Below are positions 52,106-59,977 of a stretch of DNA of 64,000 nucleotides, in pieces. Numbering within the stretch: position 1 is the first letter of the stretch; the number at the start of each line of letters is the position of its first letter. The notes beneath the pieces are model-generated. The model was not told the origin of the DNA. It ran no database searches and worked only from the letters and a program-made list of their open reading frames with translations. Origin of the DNA: Candidatus Alistipes faecavium (GTDB lineage Bacteria; Bacteroidota; Bacteroidia; Bacteroidales; Rikenellaceae); assembly GCA_019118605.1 (NCBI GenBank), contig DWYP01000049.1, forward strand, positions 62,001 through 126,000, read 5' to 3'. The position numbers and the translations under genes are program-made.

Positions 52106-53350
52106 ATGAACATCCGACAGAGACTTCTTGCCGCAGGCCTGTCGCTCCTTGCCACAGGAATCCTTCTTCCCGTGCCGGGGGCGGCCCGGCTGCCCGAACG
52201 TGCACGCCCGGAGGCCACGGAATCGGCCAACGGCGCCACCGACGCCGTGCTGTGCTACGGAGGAAGCCACCACCGCACGCCCTACCTCTGGGACGAGGAG
52301 CGGCTCACGCCCTACGTCACCTGCACCGACAGCGCGGGCATCGAACGGTGGCTTTTCGACGGATTCATCTTCCTGGAGTTCCAGGACACGAACCGTCCCG
52401 ACGGCCGGCTCTACACCTACGAGACGGGCCACCTGCGCGACATGGGCTTCGCAGCCGGCAAGGAGCAGTGGCAGGAGCTGATCGACTACTGGTTCGCCGA
52501 AGGGAACGGCGTGAACGCCCTGGAGGAGGTCGTCGCCCGGGCCGCCGAACGCATCGGGAAGGCCCCGACGCGGCGGAAAGTCATCATGGTGCTGCCCGAC
52601 CCGGTCATTCACCGCCACTACATCGACACGACCTCCACGACCCGCTACTGGGGAGAGATCAACGGCCGGGAGATGGACTTCAGCCGCACAGAAGACCGTC
52701 TGGAGGCGTGCAAATGGTTCATCGACAGGGTACGGGAGCGCTTCGAGGCCGGAGGCTACCGTCACATCGAGCTGGAGGGCTTCTACTGGCTGCGCGAGAT
52801 CGTCACACGACCCCGCGACACGGCCTACAGCTACCACCTGACCCGTTCGGACATCCTCCTGCCCCGCATCGCCGACTACCTCCACGCGCAGGGATACTCC
52901 TTCAGCTGGATCCCCTACTACGGATCGCGCGGGTACGACGACTGGCGGTTCTTCGGATTCGACCAGGTCTACCTGCAGCCCAACTACTACTGGAAGCCGG
53001 CGAACGCCTGGGAGAACATCTGCGGGGAGATCGCCTGCTATGGCGTGGGCATGGAGCTGGAATTCGAGCCCACGCTGCTCCGCGAACGGTCGGGAAGCGA
53101 GGCGTTCCGCGCGCGCTTCCGCGAATACATGGACGCCGCGCGCCGCTGCGGCATCTACGGGTCGAAACCCTTCGCCTATTACCACGGAACCAACGGATTC
53201 TATGACCTCTGGGCCTCGGACGACGAAGAGGACCGGGCGCTGTTCCGCGAACTCTGCGCGTTCATCCTCGGCAATCCGCTCCGTGCCGCACAGACGCCCG
53301 AAGAGAAAAAAAACAACAAACCAAACACAAAACAGCAACCGAATTTGTAA
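52106..53350 (+). CDS. DUF4855 exported protein (copy 1)
   Basis: A 414-residue protein with a signal peptide (MNIRQRLLAAGLSLLATG). The DUF4855 domain covers about residues 40-400: AVLCYGGSHHRTPYLWDEERLTPYV near 45, ERWLFDGFIFLEFQD near 80, KVIMVLPDPVIHRHYIDTT near 160, YRHIELEGFYWLRE near 220, and YGVGMELEFEP near 315. The alternating strand-helix pattern and carboxylates in the ELEGFYW and MELEFE motifs suggest a TIM-barrel glycosidase-like fold, but the family has no proven activity. It is the first of four tandem DUF4855 genes. An ATG at 52088 would add six residues. Confidence 0.82.
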   Translation: MNIRQRLLAAGLSLLATGILLPVPGAARLPERARPEATESANGATDAVLCYGGSHHRTPYLWDEERLTPYVTCTDSAGIERWLFDGFIFLEFQDTNRPDGRLYTYETGHLRDMGFAAGKEQWQELIDYWFAEGNGVNALEEVVARAAERIGKAPTRRKVIMVLPDPVIHRHYIDTTSTTRYWGEINGREMDFSRTEDRLEACKWFIDRVRERFEAGGYRHIELEGFYWLREIVTRPRDTAYSYHLTRSDILLPRIADYLHAQGYSFSWIPYYGSRGYDDWRFFGFDQVYLQPNYYWKPANAWENICGEIACYGVGMELEFEPTLLRERSGSEAFRARFREYMDAARRCGIYGSKPFAYYHGTNGFYDLWASDDEEDRALFRELCAFILGNPLRAAQTPEEKKNNKPNTKQQPNL

Positions 53351-53362
53351 ATTTGAACTGCC

Positions 53363-54562
53363 ATGAACCACTCTTTGCGTAAAGACATGCTTCCGGCCCT
53401 TGCGACGCTCGGGCTCCTGGTGGGCCTGCAGGCCTGCTCGCAGCCCGCACGCTATGCCTGGGAGGAGCGCGAGGAACTCGCCACGACTACCGATGCCGTC
53501 CTGTGCTACGGCGCCAGCCACCACCGCAACCCGTTCCTGTGGACCAAGGAGCGCTTCGCGCCCTATGTCAGCTACGTCGACCCCCAGGGGCAGGAGCACT
53601 GGCTCTTCGACGGATTCTACTTCCTCGAGTCGCAGGATGTCGCACGGCCCGACAAGAAGGCATACTCGTTCATGACCGGCGTGCTGCGCGACGAAGGCGT
53701 CTCGGCCGGCAAGGAGCAGTGGCAGGAGCTCATAGACTACTATTTCGCCGAAGGGAACTGCGTGGATGCCCTCGAGGAGGCCGTGAAGGAGGCCGAGACA
53801 CGCCTCGGGAAAGCCCCGACCAAACGGCGCGTCATCATGATGATCCCCGACCCGATCATCCACCACCACTACATCGACACGACGACCACGACCCGCTACT
53901 GGGGCGACATCGACGGACGCCAGCTCGACTTCAACCGCAACGAGGACCGCTTCGAGGCCTGCAAGTGGTACATCGACGGCATCCGTGCGAAATTCGCCGA
54001 GGGCAACTACGAGCACATCGACCTGGCGGGATTCTACTGGCTGCGCGAGACGATCGCACAGCCCAAGGATACGGCCTACAGCTACTACCTCACGCGTTCG
54101 GACATCCTCCTTCCGCTGCTGGCCGACTATCTCCACTCGCTCAACTACACCTTCAACTGGATCCCCTACCACGACGCCCGGGGCATTCCCGAGTGGCGCA
54201 AGTTCGGTTTCGACCAGGTATACATGCAGCTCAATTGCTACTGGAGGCCCGAGATCGGCGTGGACAACGCCTGTGAGATGATCACGCGCAACGGCACGAG
54301 CATCGAGTTCGAATTCGAGGCCACGATCCTCGCCGACAAGCCCGAAAGCGACGTCTACCGCGCGCGCTTCCGCGAATACATGGAGGCCGCGAAGCGGCAC
54401 GGAATCTACGGAGCCCATCCGCTGGCATACTATCAGGGTTCGAACGCCCTCTACGACCTCTCGGTTTCGGAGAACCCCCTCGATCAGGATCTCTACCACG
54501 AGTTCTGCCAGTTCGTCCTCGACAACCCCGTCCGTGCGCAGCAGGCGCCCGGGAAGCAATAA
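53363..54562 (+). CDS. DUF4855 lipoprotein (copy 2)
   Basis: A 399-residue lipoprotein (LQAC, Cys 25). It is close to copy 1 along its whole DUF4855 domain: AVLCYGASHHRNPFLWTKERFAPYV, EHWLFDGFYFLESQD, VIMMIPDPIIHHHYIDTTTTTRYWGDIDG, YEHIDLAGFYWLRE, DQVYMQLNCYWRPE and SIEFEFEATIL. The Glu of ELEGFYW in copy 1 is Asp/Leu/Ala here (DLAGFYW), while the EFEFE motif is kept. It starts 12 bp after copy 1. Function unknown; paralogy by tandem duplication is clear. Confidence 0.83.
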   Translation: MNHSLRKDMLPALATLGLLVGLQACSQPARYAWEEREELATTTDAVLCYGASHHRNPFLWTKERFAPYVSYVDPQGQEHWLFDGFYFLESQDVARPDKKAYSFMTGVLRDEGVSAGKEQWQELIDYYFAEGNCVDALEEAVKEAETRLGKAPTKRRVIMMIPDPIIHHHYIDTTTTTRYWGDIDGRQLDFNRNEDRFEACKWYIDGIRAKFAEGNYEHIDLAGFYWLRETIAQPKDTAYSYYLTRSDILLPLLADYLHSLNYTFNWIPYHDARGIPEWRKFGFDQVYMQLNCYWRPEIGVDNACEMITRNGTSIEFEFEATILADKPESDVYRARFREYMEAAKRHGIYGAHPLAYYQGSNALYDLSVSENPLDQDLYHEFCQFVLDNPVRAQQAPGKQ

Positions 54563-54578
54563 TTCCAAAACGGACACC

Positions 54579-56033
54579 ATGAAAATGCACCTCGCCGCAC
54601 TTCTGCTCACCCTCGTTCTGCCGCTCACGGGCTGCGGAAAGAAATCGTCCGCGGACTCCGGGCTGACCCCTGCCATGGAGATGTCGATCCGCGCATCGAC
54701 GGCCACGTCGGTGACGCTCGACCTGCGATGGGTCAACGCCTCCGGCGTCCGGCTGCTGTGCGAGGCCACCGACAATCCCGCCGCACGCACGGCCCGGGAA
54801 GTTGCCGAGCAGGGCACCCTCAGCACCGGGCAGACCGCCGTCCTGGACGGGCTCTCGCCGAGCACTTTCTATACGGTTTTTGCCGTGGCATGCAACGACA
54901 AGGGGGATTTCGGATCGCTGCAGTACGTACAGTTCACCACCGACAGCTCCGAATCGCTGATCTACGACTGGGAGCAGCGGCGCAACGGCATCCTCTCGTT
55001 CACCGACATGGCCCTCTGCTACGGGGGCAGCGCCCACCGCACGCCTTTCCGCTGGGAGAAGGAGCGCTTCGCGCCCTTCGTGAGCTACGTCGACCTGCAG
55101 GGCCGGGAGCACTGGATGTTCGACGCCTTCCTCTGCATCGAGTTCGTCATCGACAACTACTCGCTGGCAGTCGGGGCCTCGGGAACCTCGGCCGAGCGCG
55201 AGCAGTGGGAGCATCTCATCGAATACTGGTTCGACGACGACAACGGCGTGAATGCCCTGGAGCAGGCCGTCGAGGCGGCGGCGCAGCGACTCGGAACCCC
55301 GCCGTGCAAGCGCAAGGTCATCATGGTGCTGCCCGACCCGATCATCCACCAGGAGTGCATCGACGTCTCGACCCCGACGGATTACTGGGGGGAGCTCAAC
55401 GGGCGCAAGATGGACTTCGCGAAGGCCGAGGATCGCATCGCCGTTTACAAATGGTACATCAACGAGGTCCGCAAGCGGTTCGACCAGGCCGCCTACCGCT
55501 ACATCGAGCTCGCGGGATTCTACATCCTCTCCGAGGAGCTGCCCATTCCGGGCGACGGCTGGAATCCCGAGATCAAGAAGTGGGAGGAGATCATCCCGCC
55601 CATCACGGAGTACCTCCACGGGCTGAACGAGTGCATGGCCTGGATTCCCTACTTCGAGGCCGCGGGCTACAACCGCTGGCGCGACTTCGGCATCGACTAC
55701 GCCTACATGCAGCCCAACTACTACTGGGACGAGGAGGGCGCGCGGCCCCTGTCGCGCTTCTTCACGATGGTCAAGGGCAATGACCTCGGCATGGAGTTCG
55801 AGTTCGAGGCCACGATCCTCGCCTCGGATCCCGAGAGCGACAAGTACCGCACGCGCTTCCGCGAATACATGGCCGGGGCGCGCGAAAACGGAATCTACGG
55901 CACCCGGCCCCTTGCCTACTATCAGGGAACGAACGCCTTCTACGACCTCTCGGTTTCGGAAAACGTCCTCGACAGGGAGCTCTATCACGAATTCTGCGAG
56001 TTTGTAATCAACAACCCGCTGCGCATCGAATAA
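54579..56033 (+). CDS. Fibronectin-III-like plus DUF4855 lipoprotein (copy 3)
   Basis: A 484-residue lipoprotein (LTGC, Cys 19). Residues about 25-125 form a fibronectin type III-like domain (ASTATSVTLDLRWVNASGVRLLC..., LDGLSPSTFYTVFAVACNDKGDFG). Residues about 140-480 are DUF4855 (ALCYGGSAHRTPFRWEKERFAPFVSYVD, VIMVLPDPIIHQECIDV, YRYIELAGFYILSEEL, DYAYMQPNYYWDE, MEFEFEATIL). The FnIII domain distinguishes it from copies 1 and 2. ATG at 54579 was chosen because it begins the lipoprotein signal. Confidence 0.82.
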   Translation: MKMHLAALLLTLVLPLTGCGKKSSADSGLTPAMEMSIRASTATSVTLDLRWVNASGVRLLCEATDNPAARTAREVAEQGTLSTGQTAVLDGLSPSTFYTVFAVACNDKGDFGSLQYVQFTTDSSESLIYDWEQRRNGILSFTDMALCYGGSAHRTPFRWEKERFAPFVSYVDLQGREHWMFDAFLCIEFVIDNYSLAVGASGTSAEREQWEHLIEYWFDDDNGVNALEQAVEAAAQRLGTPPCKRKVIMVLPDPIIHQECIDVSTPTDYWGELNGRKMDFAKAEDRIAVYKWYINEVRKRFDQAAYRYIELAGFYILSEELPIPGDGWNPEIKKWEEIIPPITEYLHGLNECMAWIPYFEAAGYNRWRDFGIDYAYMQPNYYWDEEGARPLSRFFTMVKGNDLGMEFEFEATILASDPESDKYRTRFREYMAGARENGIYGTRPLAYYQGTNAFYDLSVSENVLDRELYHEFCEFVINNPLRIE

Positions 56034-56058
56034 ACCACCCAAACGACCCTACGAAAAG

Positions 56059-57834
56059 ATGAAAATCCCCAAGTTTATCGCTTATGCGACGCTCCTGTGC
56101 TCGGGAGCCGCGCTCTGCGCCGAGGCTTCGGCACAGCAGTACCGCACCACCGACATCCGCGACATGGCCCTAATCTATCAGGGAGGCAGCCACCGCCTCG
56201 ACTGGACGGTCGAGGAGTTCCGCCCCTACGTCGTCCACGAATATGCCGACGGCGAGCGCGACTGGCTCTTCGACGGATTCCTCTTCCTGGAGTTCAAGAA
56301 CGGCTCGGGACGCAACTACACCGTAGGCTACGAGAAACTCAACGCCCGGCGCGGCGAATGGGAGTGGCTGCTCGGCAGGATCTTCGAGCAGGGGAAGTCC
56401 CTCTCGGCCCTCGACCAGTGCATCGGTGAGGAGATCGCACGCCTCGGCAAACCGGGATTCACCCACCGCATCGTACTGGGGCTTCCCGAGGCGATCCGCG
56501 GGCAGAAGGATTGGGGCGAGCTCGACGGCCGCACGATGGACTTCTCCGACGAGAAGGATCAGATCGCCGCCACGCGATGGTACATCGACCAGTTGATCGA
56601 GCGTTTCCGCGCCGCACACTACAAGCACCTCGAACTGGCCGGGTTCTACTGGGTGGCCGAGGACACGAACCACTGCGAGGACCTCACCATCCCGCTCAGC
56701 GACTACATCCACAGCCAGGGATACCTTTTCTACTGGATCCCCTACTGGCAGGCTAAGGGCGCCGGGGAGTGGCAGCGCCTCGGGTTCGACATCGCCTACC
56801 AGCAGCCCAACCACTTCTTCAACCACGCGATTCCCGACAGCCGCCTCGACGACGCCTGCGCCTTCGCCCGCGAACACGGCATGGCCATGGAGTTCGAGTT
56901 CGACGAGAAGGCCACGCTCGACCGCGAGGACACCTCGCACGGACGCATGAAGGCCTACATCGACCATTTCGAGAAGAACGACGTCTTCAACACCTCGGCC
57001 CTGGCCTACTACTGCGGCAACCGCGGGGTGCTGACGCTCCACGAGTCGAAGAACCCCCAGGACAAGGCCCTGATGGATCGCCTGGCGCGCCTGATCCAGA
57101 TGCGCCGCTACCTGCAGACGGGCTATCCCGGAAAGGTTTCCACGCGCGTGGTGGCACACCGCGGCTACTGGCGCACGGAGGGTTCGGCCCAGAACTCCAT
57201 CGCCTCGCTGCTGAAGGCCGACGAGCTGGGCGTCTGGGGCGTGGAGTTCGACGTGTGGCTCGCAGCCGACGGCGTTCCGGTGCTCAACCACGACGGGTGG
57301 CATGACGGATACAAGGTGCCCGACACCCCCTCGACCGTCCTGACGGGGCTCAGGCTCGAAAACGGCGAACCGCTGCCCACGCTGGCGCAATACCTCGATG
57401 CGGCGCGCGCGACGAAGGTGGAGCTCGTTCTGGAGCTCAAGCCCCACGAGACGCCCAAGCAGGAGACCCGGGCCGCCGAGGAGGTCGTACGGATGATCGA
57501 CGAGCGGAAGCTTGCGAAGCGCACGACCTACATCACCTTCTCGCGCCACGCGATGCTTGAGTTCATCCGCCTCGCGCCCAAGGGCACCCAGGTGCTCTAC
57601 CTGGGCAACGACATCGCCCCCGAGGAACTCAAGCGCCTCGGCGCCGCAGGCGGCGACTACAACTACTGGGTCTATCAGGGCAACCCCTCGTGGCTCGACT
57701 ACATGAAACGCGAGAAGATGATCTCGAACGTCTGGACGGTGGACAACCCCCTCGAAATGATCCGCACGATCCGCCAGGGCATCGACTACATCACCACCGA
57801 CCGCCCGGAACTCTTCCTGCAGCTGGCGAAATAG
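56059..57834 (+). CDS. DUF4855 fused to glycerophosphodiester phosphodiesterase (copy 4)
   Basis: A 591-residue exported protein (signal peptide to about residue 22). Residues about 30-350 are DUF4855 (ALIYQGGSHRLDWTVEEFRPYVV, RDWLFDGFLFLEFKN, HLELAGFYWVAED, DIAYQQPNHFF, MEFEFDEKATL). Residues about 360-590 are a GDPD TIM-barrel: VAHRGYWRTEGSAQNS with the first catalytic His, EFDVWLAADGVPVLNHDGWHDG with the metal and second His site, LVLELKPHE, and VWTVDNPLEMIRTIRQGIDYITTDRPELF. GDPD enzymes hydrolyse glycerophosphodiesters. The fusion links DUF4855 to phosphodiester-containing substrates. Confidence 0.88.
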   Translation: MKIPKFIAYATLLCSGAALCAEASAQQYRTTDIRDMALIYQGGSHRLDWTVEEFRPYVVHEYADGERDWLFDGFLFLEFKNGSGRNYTVGYEKLNARRGEWEWLLGRIFEQGKSLSALDQCIGEEIARLGKPGFTHRIVLGLPEAIRGQKDWGELDGRTMDFSDEKDQIAATRWYIDQLIERFRAAHYKHLELAGFYWVAEDTNHCEDLTIPLSDYIHSQGYLFYWIPYWQAKGAGEWQRLGFDIAYQQPNHFFNHAIPDSRLDDACAFAREHGMAMEFEFDEKATLDREDTSHGRMKAYIDHFEKNDVFNTSALAYYCGNRGVLTLHESKNPQDKALMDRLARLIQMRRYLQTGYPGKVSTRVVAHRGYWRTEGSAQNSIASLLKADELGVWGVEFDVWLAADGVPVLNHDGWHDGYKVPDTPSTVLTGLRLENGEPLPTLAQYLDAARATKVELVLELKPHETPKQETRAAEEVVRMIDERKLAKRTTYITFSRHAMLEFIRLAPKGTQVLYLGNDIAPEELKRLGAAGGDYNYWVYQGNPSWLDYMKREKMISNVWTVDNPLEMIRTIRQGIDYITTDRPELFLQLAK

Positions 57835-57911
57835 GCTGCTGGCGACACAGAACCCCGAACACCGGCATGCCTTCCCTGCCCGACAGGGGGGGGGTGCCGG
57901 ATAAAACGTTT

Positions 57912-59183
57912 ATGGACATGAAACACCTCATCGCCCGCGGCCTGATCCTTGCCGCACTGCTGTTCGCAACCGCCTCGTGCAAAGCCGAGGACAAGACCCA
58001 GGCGCAGCCGACGCCTCCCGACCCGACGCCTTCGGGGCCCGAGAGCGGAGAACTCTACGTCAAGGTACAGGGCGAAGACTGCTACATCTCGGCAAAACTC
58101 TCCGCGGAGAAGGACATCGTCTACTGGTTCAAGAAATGCCTGTTCAACGAGCTCTACACCTTCTACCGCGTGGGGGTCGTCACGAATCCCGAGACCGCAC
58201 CCACCCGGACGCCCGAGGCCGCCCCGGAGCTGACGCTCAACCTCGCCTTCAGCGACAACATCGGCCCCTTCGCCGTGGAGAACGGCGGGTGGTGCGGCGC
58301 AAACCACAGCTACAAGGAGGGGAACAAGGTCCGCACGGCGGCCAACGAATCCTTTTCCATACAGGTCGACGGCCAGCCGGCCGGAGGGAGCCTTGCGCGC
58401 TATGCCGACGAGGTGCGGATCGACGTGCAGAACGTCATCTACAACCCCACGCGTCCGACCGACTCCGGCGGGGAGACCCGTCTCGAGGAGCCGCTCTGCC
58501 GCGAAACGGTCGTCTACACGATCCGCCGCAACAGCATCGAGGTCGCCGTATCGCACCGCTTCGAGAATGACGTGCCGGTGACCGTCGTCGCCTACTACGG
58601 CATGCAGTCGATGTTCAACGAGGAGACCCACACGCTTACCTCCGGAGGTGCCTTCCCCGACTGGAGCGTGCTCGACAACTCGCGCTTCACGAAGCAGGAA
58701 TACCCCGATTTCCGGCGTTTCGTCGAGAAGAACGACAAGGCCTTCCAGTCGACCTTCCTGCTCGACGAGGGACTGGGCGACCACAGCTGGATCCCCGCGG
58801 CGAACACCATCTTCATCGGCAACTCCTACGGCAAGAACTACCACTGGCTCATCGCCAACAAGGCGGTTAGCGAAGGGGTGAGGATCAATTGGAGAGGCGT
58901 CTACACGTGGTTCGTGGAGCCGCTGGCCGACGATGCGGAGCTGCTCTGCTACGAAGGGGTCGTCGGAGGGCGCACGGCGCTGTTCATCGACGCCAAGAGT
59001 GCCTGCGAGCGCACGATGACCCTCCCCGAGGGGTACGACCTCGGGGGGTTCGAGCTGCTGGACGCCAACGGAGGGGTCGAGGTCTCGGATTCCGGGGCGC
59101 AGCAGCTGCGGATCCGGGCCCCGAAGGCGGGAGGCTGCGTTATCCAGCTGAAAGGACTCTCGGAGATCCCGATAACCGACTGA
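57912..59183 (+). CDS. Unknown 423-residue lipoprotein
   Basis: I do not recognise the family. The N-terminus (MDMKHLIARGLILAALLFATASC) is a lipoprotein signal followed by a short Pro/Thr/Gln-rich linker. The rest (about 45-420) is beta-rich with segments such as YVKVQGEDCYISAKLSAEKDIVYWFKKC, NIGPFAVENGGWCGANHSYKEGNKV, ANTIFIGNSYGKNYHWLIANK and YDLGGFELLDANGGVEVSDSG. The pattern resembles the catalytic or binding beta-sandwich regions of polysaccharide-acting proteins, but no catalytic motif can be named. It is the last gene of the plus-strand operon, 77 bp after the DUF4855-GDPD gene. A second ATG lies two codons downstream (57918). Confidence 0.72.
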   Translation: MDMKHLIARGLILAALLFATASCKAEDKTQAQPTPPDPTPSGPESGELYVKVQGEDCYISAKLSAEKDIVYWFKKCLFNELYTFYRVGVVTNPETAPTRTPEAAPELTLNLAFSDNIGPFAVENGGWCGANHSYKEGNKVRTAANESFSIQVDGQPAGGSLARYADEVRIDVQNVIYNPTRPTDSGGETRLEEPLCRETVVYTIRRNSIEVAVSHRFENDVPVTVVAYYGMQSMFNEETHTLTSGGAFPDWSVLDNSRFTKQEYPDFRRFVEKNDKAFQSTFLLDEGLGDHSWIPAANTIFIGNSYGKNYHWLIANKAVSEGVRINWRGVYTWFVEPLADDAELLCYEGVVGGRTALFIDAKSACERTMTLPEGYDLGGFELLDANGGVEVSDSGAQQLRIRAPKAGGCVIQLKGLSEIPITD

Positions 59184-59201
59184 CTCCACCGCATACGACA
59201 A

Positions 59202-59243
59202 AAGCAGGCGCGGAAGGTCTGAAAGGACCTTCCGCGCCTGCTT
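59202..59243. terminator. Long stem-loop between convergent genes
   Basis: AGCAGGCGCGGAAGGTC (59203-59219) pairs perfectly with GACCTTCCGCGCCTGCT (59226-59242) around a 6-nt loop. It lies between the convergent lipoprotein and SGNH genes and can serve as a terminator in either direction, although T-runs are short. Confidence 0.65.
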
Positions 59244-59289
59244 AAGTTCCCGAGGAATCACAGCCATAGTTCCCGGGCAAGCACGACCG

Positions 59290-59955
59290 TCACTTCATGT
59301 AGGGAGCGATCTGCTCGATCCAGACCTTGTAACCGGCCCCGGTGAGGTGGATGCCGTCGCTCGTGTACTCCGCAGGCAGGGAGCCGTCGCGCTGCATCGC
59401 GCTCCAGATATCGATGTAGACCAGACCCCGGCGCTCGGCCATTGCGCGCAGCTGTTTGCCGTATTCTGCCAGGCGGGGATTCTGCCCCTTGAGGAGTTTC
59501 TCGTTCATCGCCTCGTTCACCGGAAGCGGACTCTGCACGTAGACCTTCGTGCGCGGGGAGTGCGCGGCAATGTAGTCGAGCAGGCGCTCGTACTGGCTGA
59601 CGAGTTTCTCGAAGGAGATCTTCGAGAAGAGCAGGTCATTGACCCCTCCCATGACGAAGATCGCACGCGGCTGCCCCTCGACGATCGGCGGCAGGCGGTT
59701 GATCATCCCCGAGATGCAATCGCCGCCGATACCGCGGTTCAGCACCCGCTGATCCTGAAAGTATTCCGACCAGAAGCCCCGCTCGGTGAGGCTGTTGCCC
59801 AGCATGATGATGTTGCGCCGCGTGACGGGAACGATCTCCTCGACCTCGCGCTTCGAGCGGTAATAGTCGTTATGGAAGGTCAGGGTGTCGGCCTTCTGCG
59901 CCCACGCCTCGGCTCCGAAAGCCAGAGCCGCACAGAGAAAAAGAAGTTTTTTCAT
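59290..59955 (-). CDS. Exported SGNH/GDSL hydrolase
   Basis: A 221-residue esterase with a signal peptide (MKKLLFLCAALAFGAEAWA). SGNH blocks are visible: block I IIMLGNSLTERG (Ser near residue 55), Gly in NRGIGGDCISGM, Asn in FVMGGVNDLLF, and the late catalytic pair in YTSDGIHLTGAGY (Asp and His near 205). Family members remove acetyl or other acyl groups from sugars, including sialate O-acetyl groups in nan loci. Here it follows the FAD oxidoreductase and epimerase on the same strand (22 bp gap), which points to carbohydrate deacylation. The exact substrate is inferred. Confidence 0.88.
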   Translation of the reverse strand: MKKLLFLCAALAFGAEAWAQKADTLTFHNDYYRSKREVEEIVPVTRRNIIMLGNSLTERGFWSEYFQDQRVLNRGIGGDCISGMINRLPPIVEGQPRAIFVMGGVNDLLFSKISFEKLVSQYERLLDYIAAHSPRTKVYVQSPLPVNEAMNEKLLKGQNPRLAEYGKQLRAMAERRGLVYIDIWSAMQRDGSLPAEYTSDGIHLTGAGYKVWIEQIAPYMK

Positions 59956-59977
59956 ATTGCTGTTTCGGTGTTTTGGA

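Noticed and set aside
51965..54865. A 966-codon minus-strand frame across the DUF1735/DUF4855 genes
   Set aside because: It spans several genes whose plus-strand products are paralogous and well formed; no domain is visible in the antisense product.
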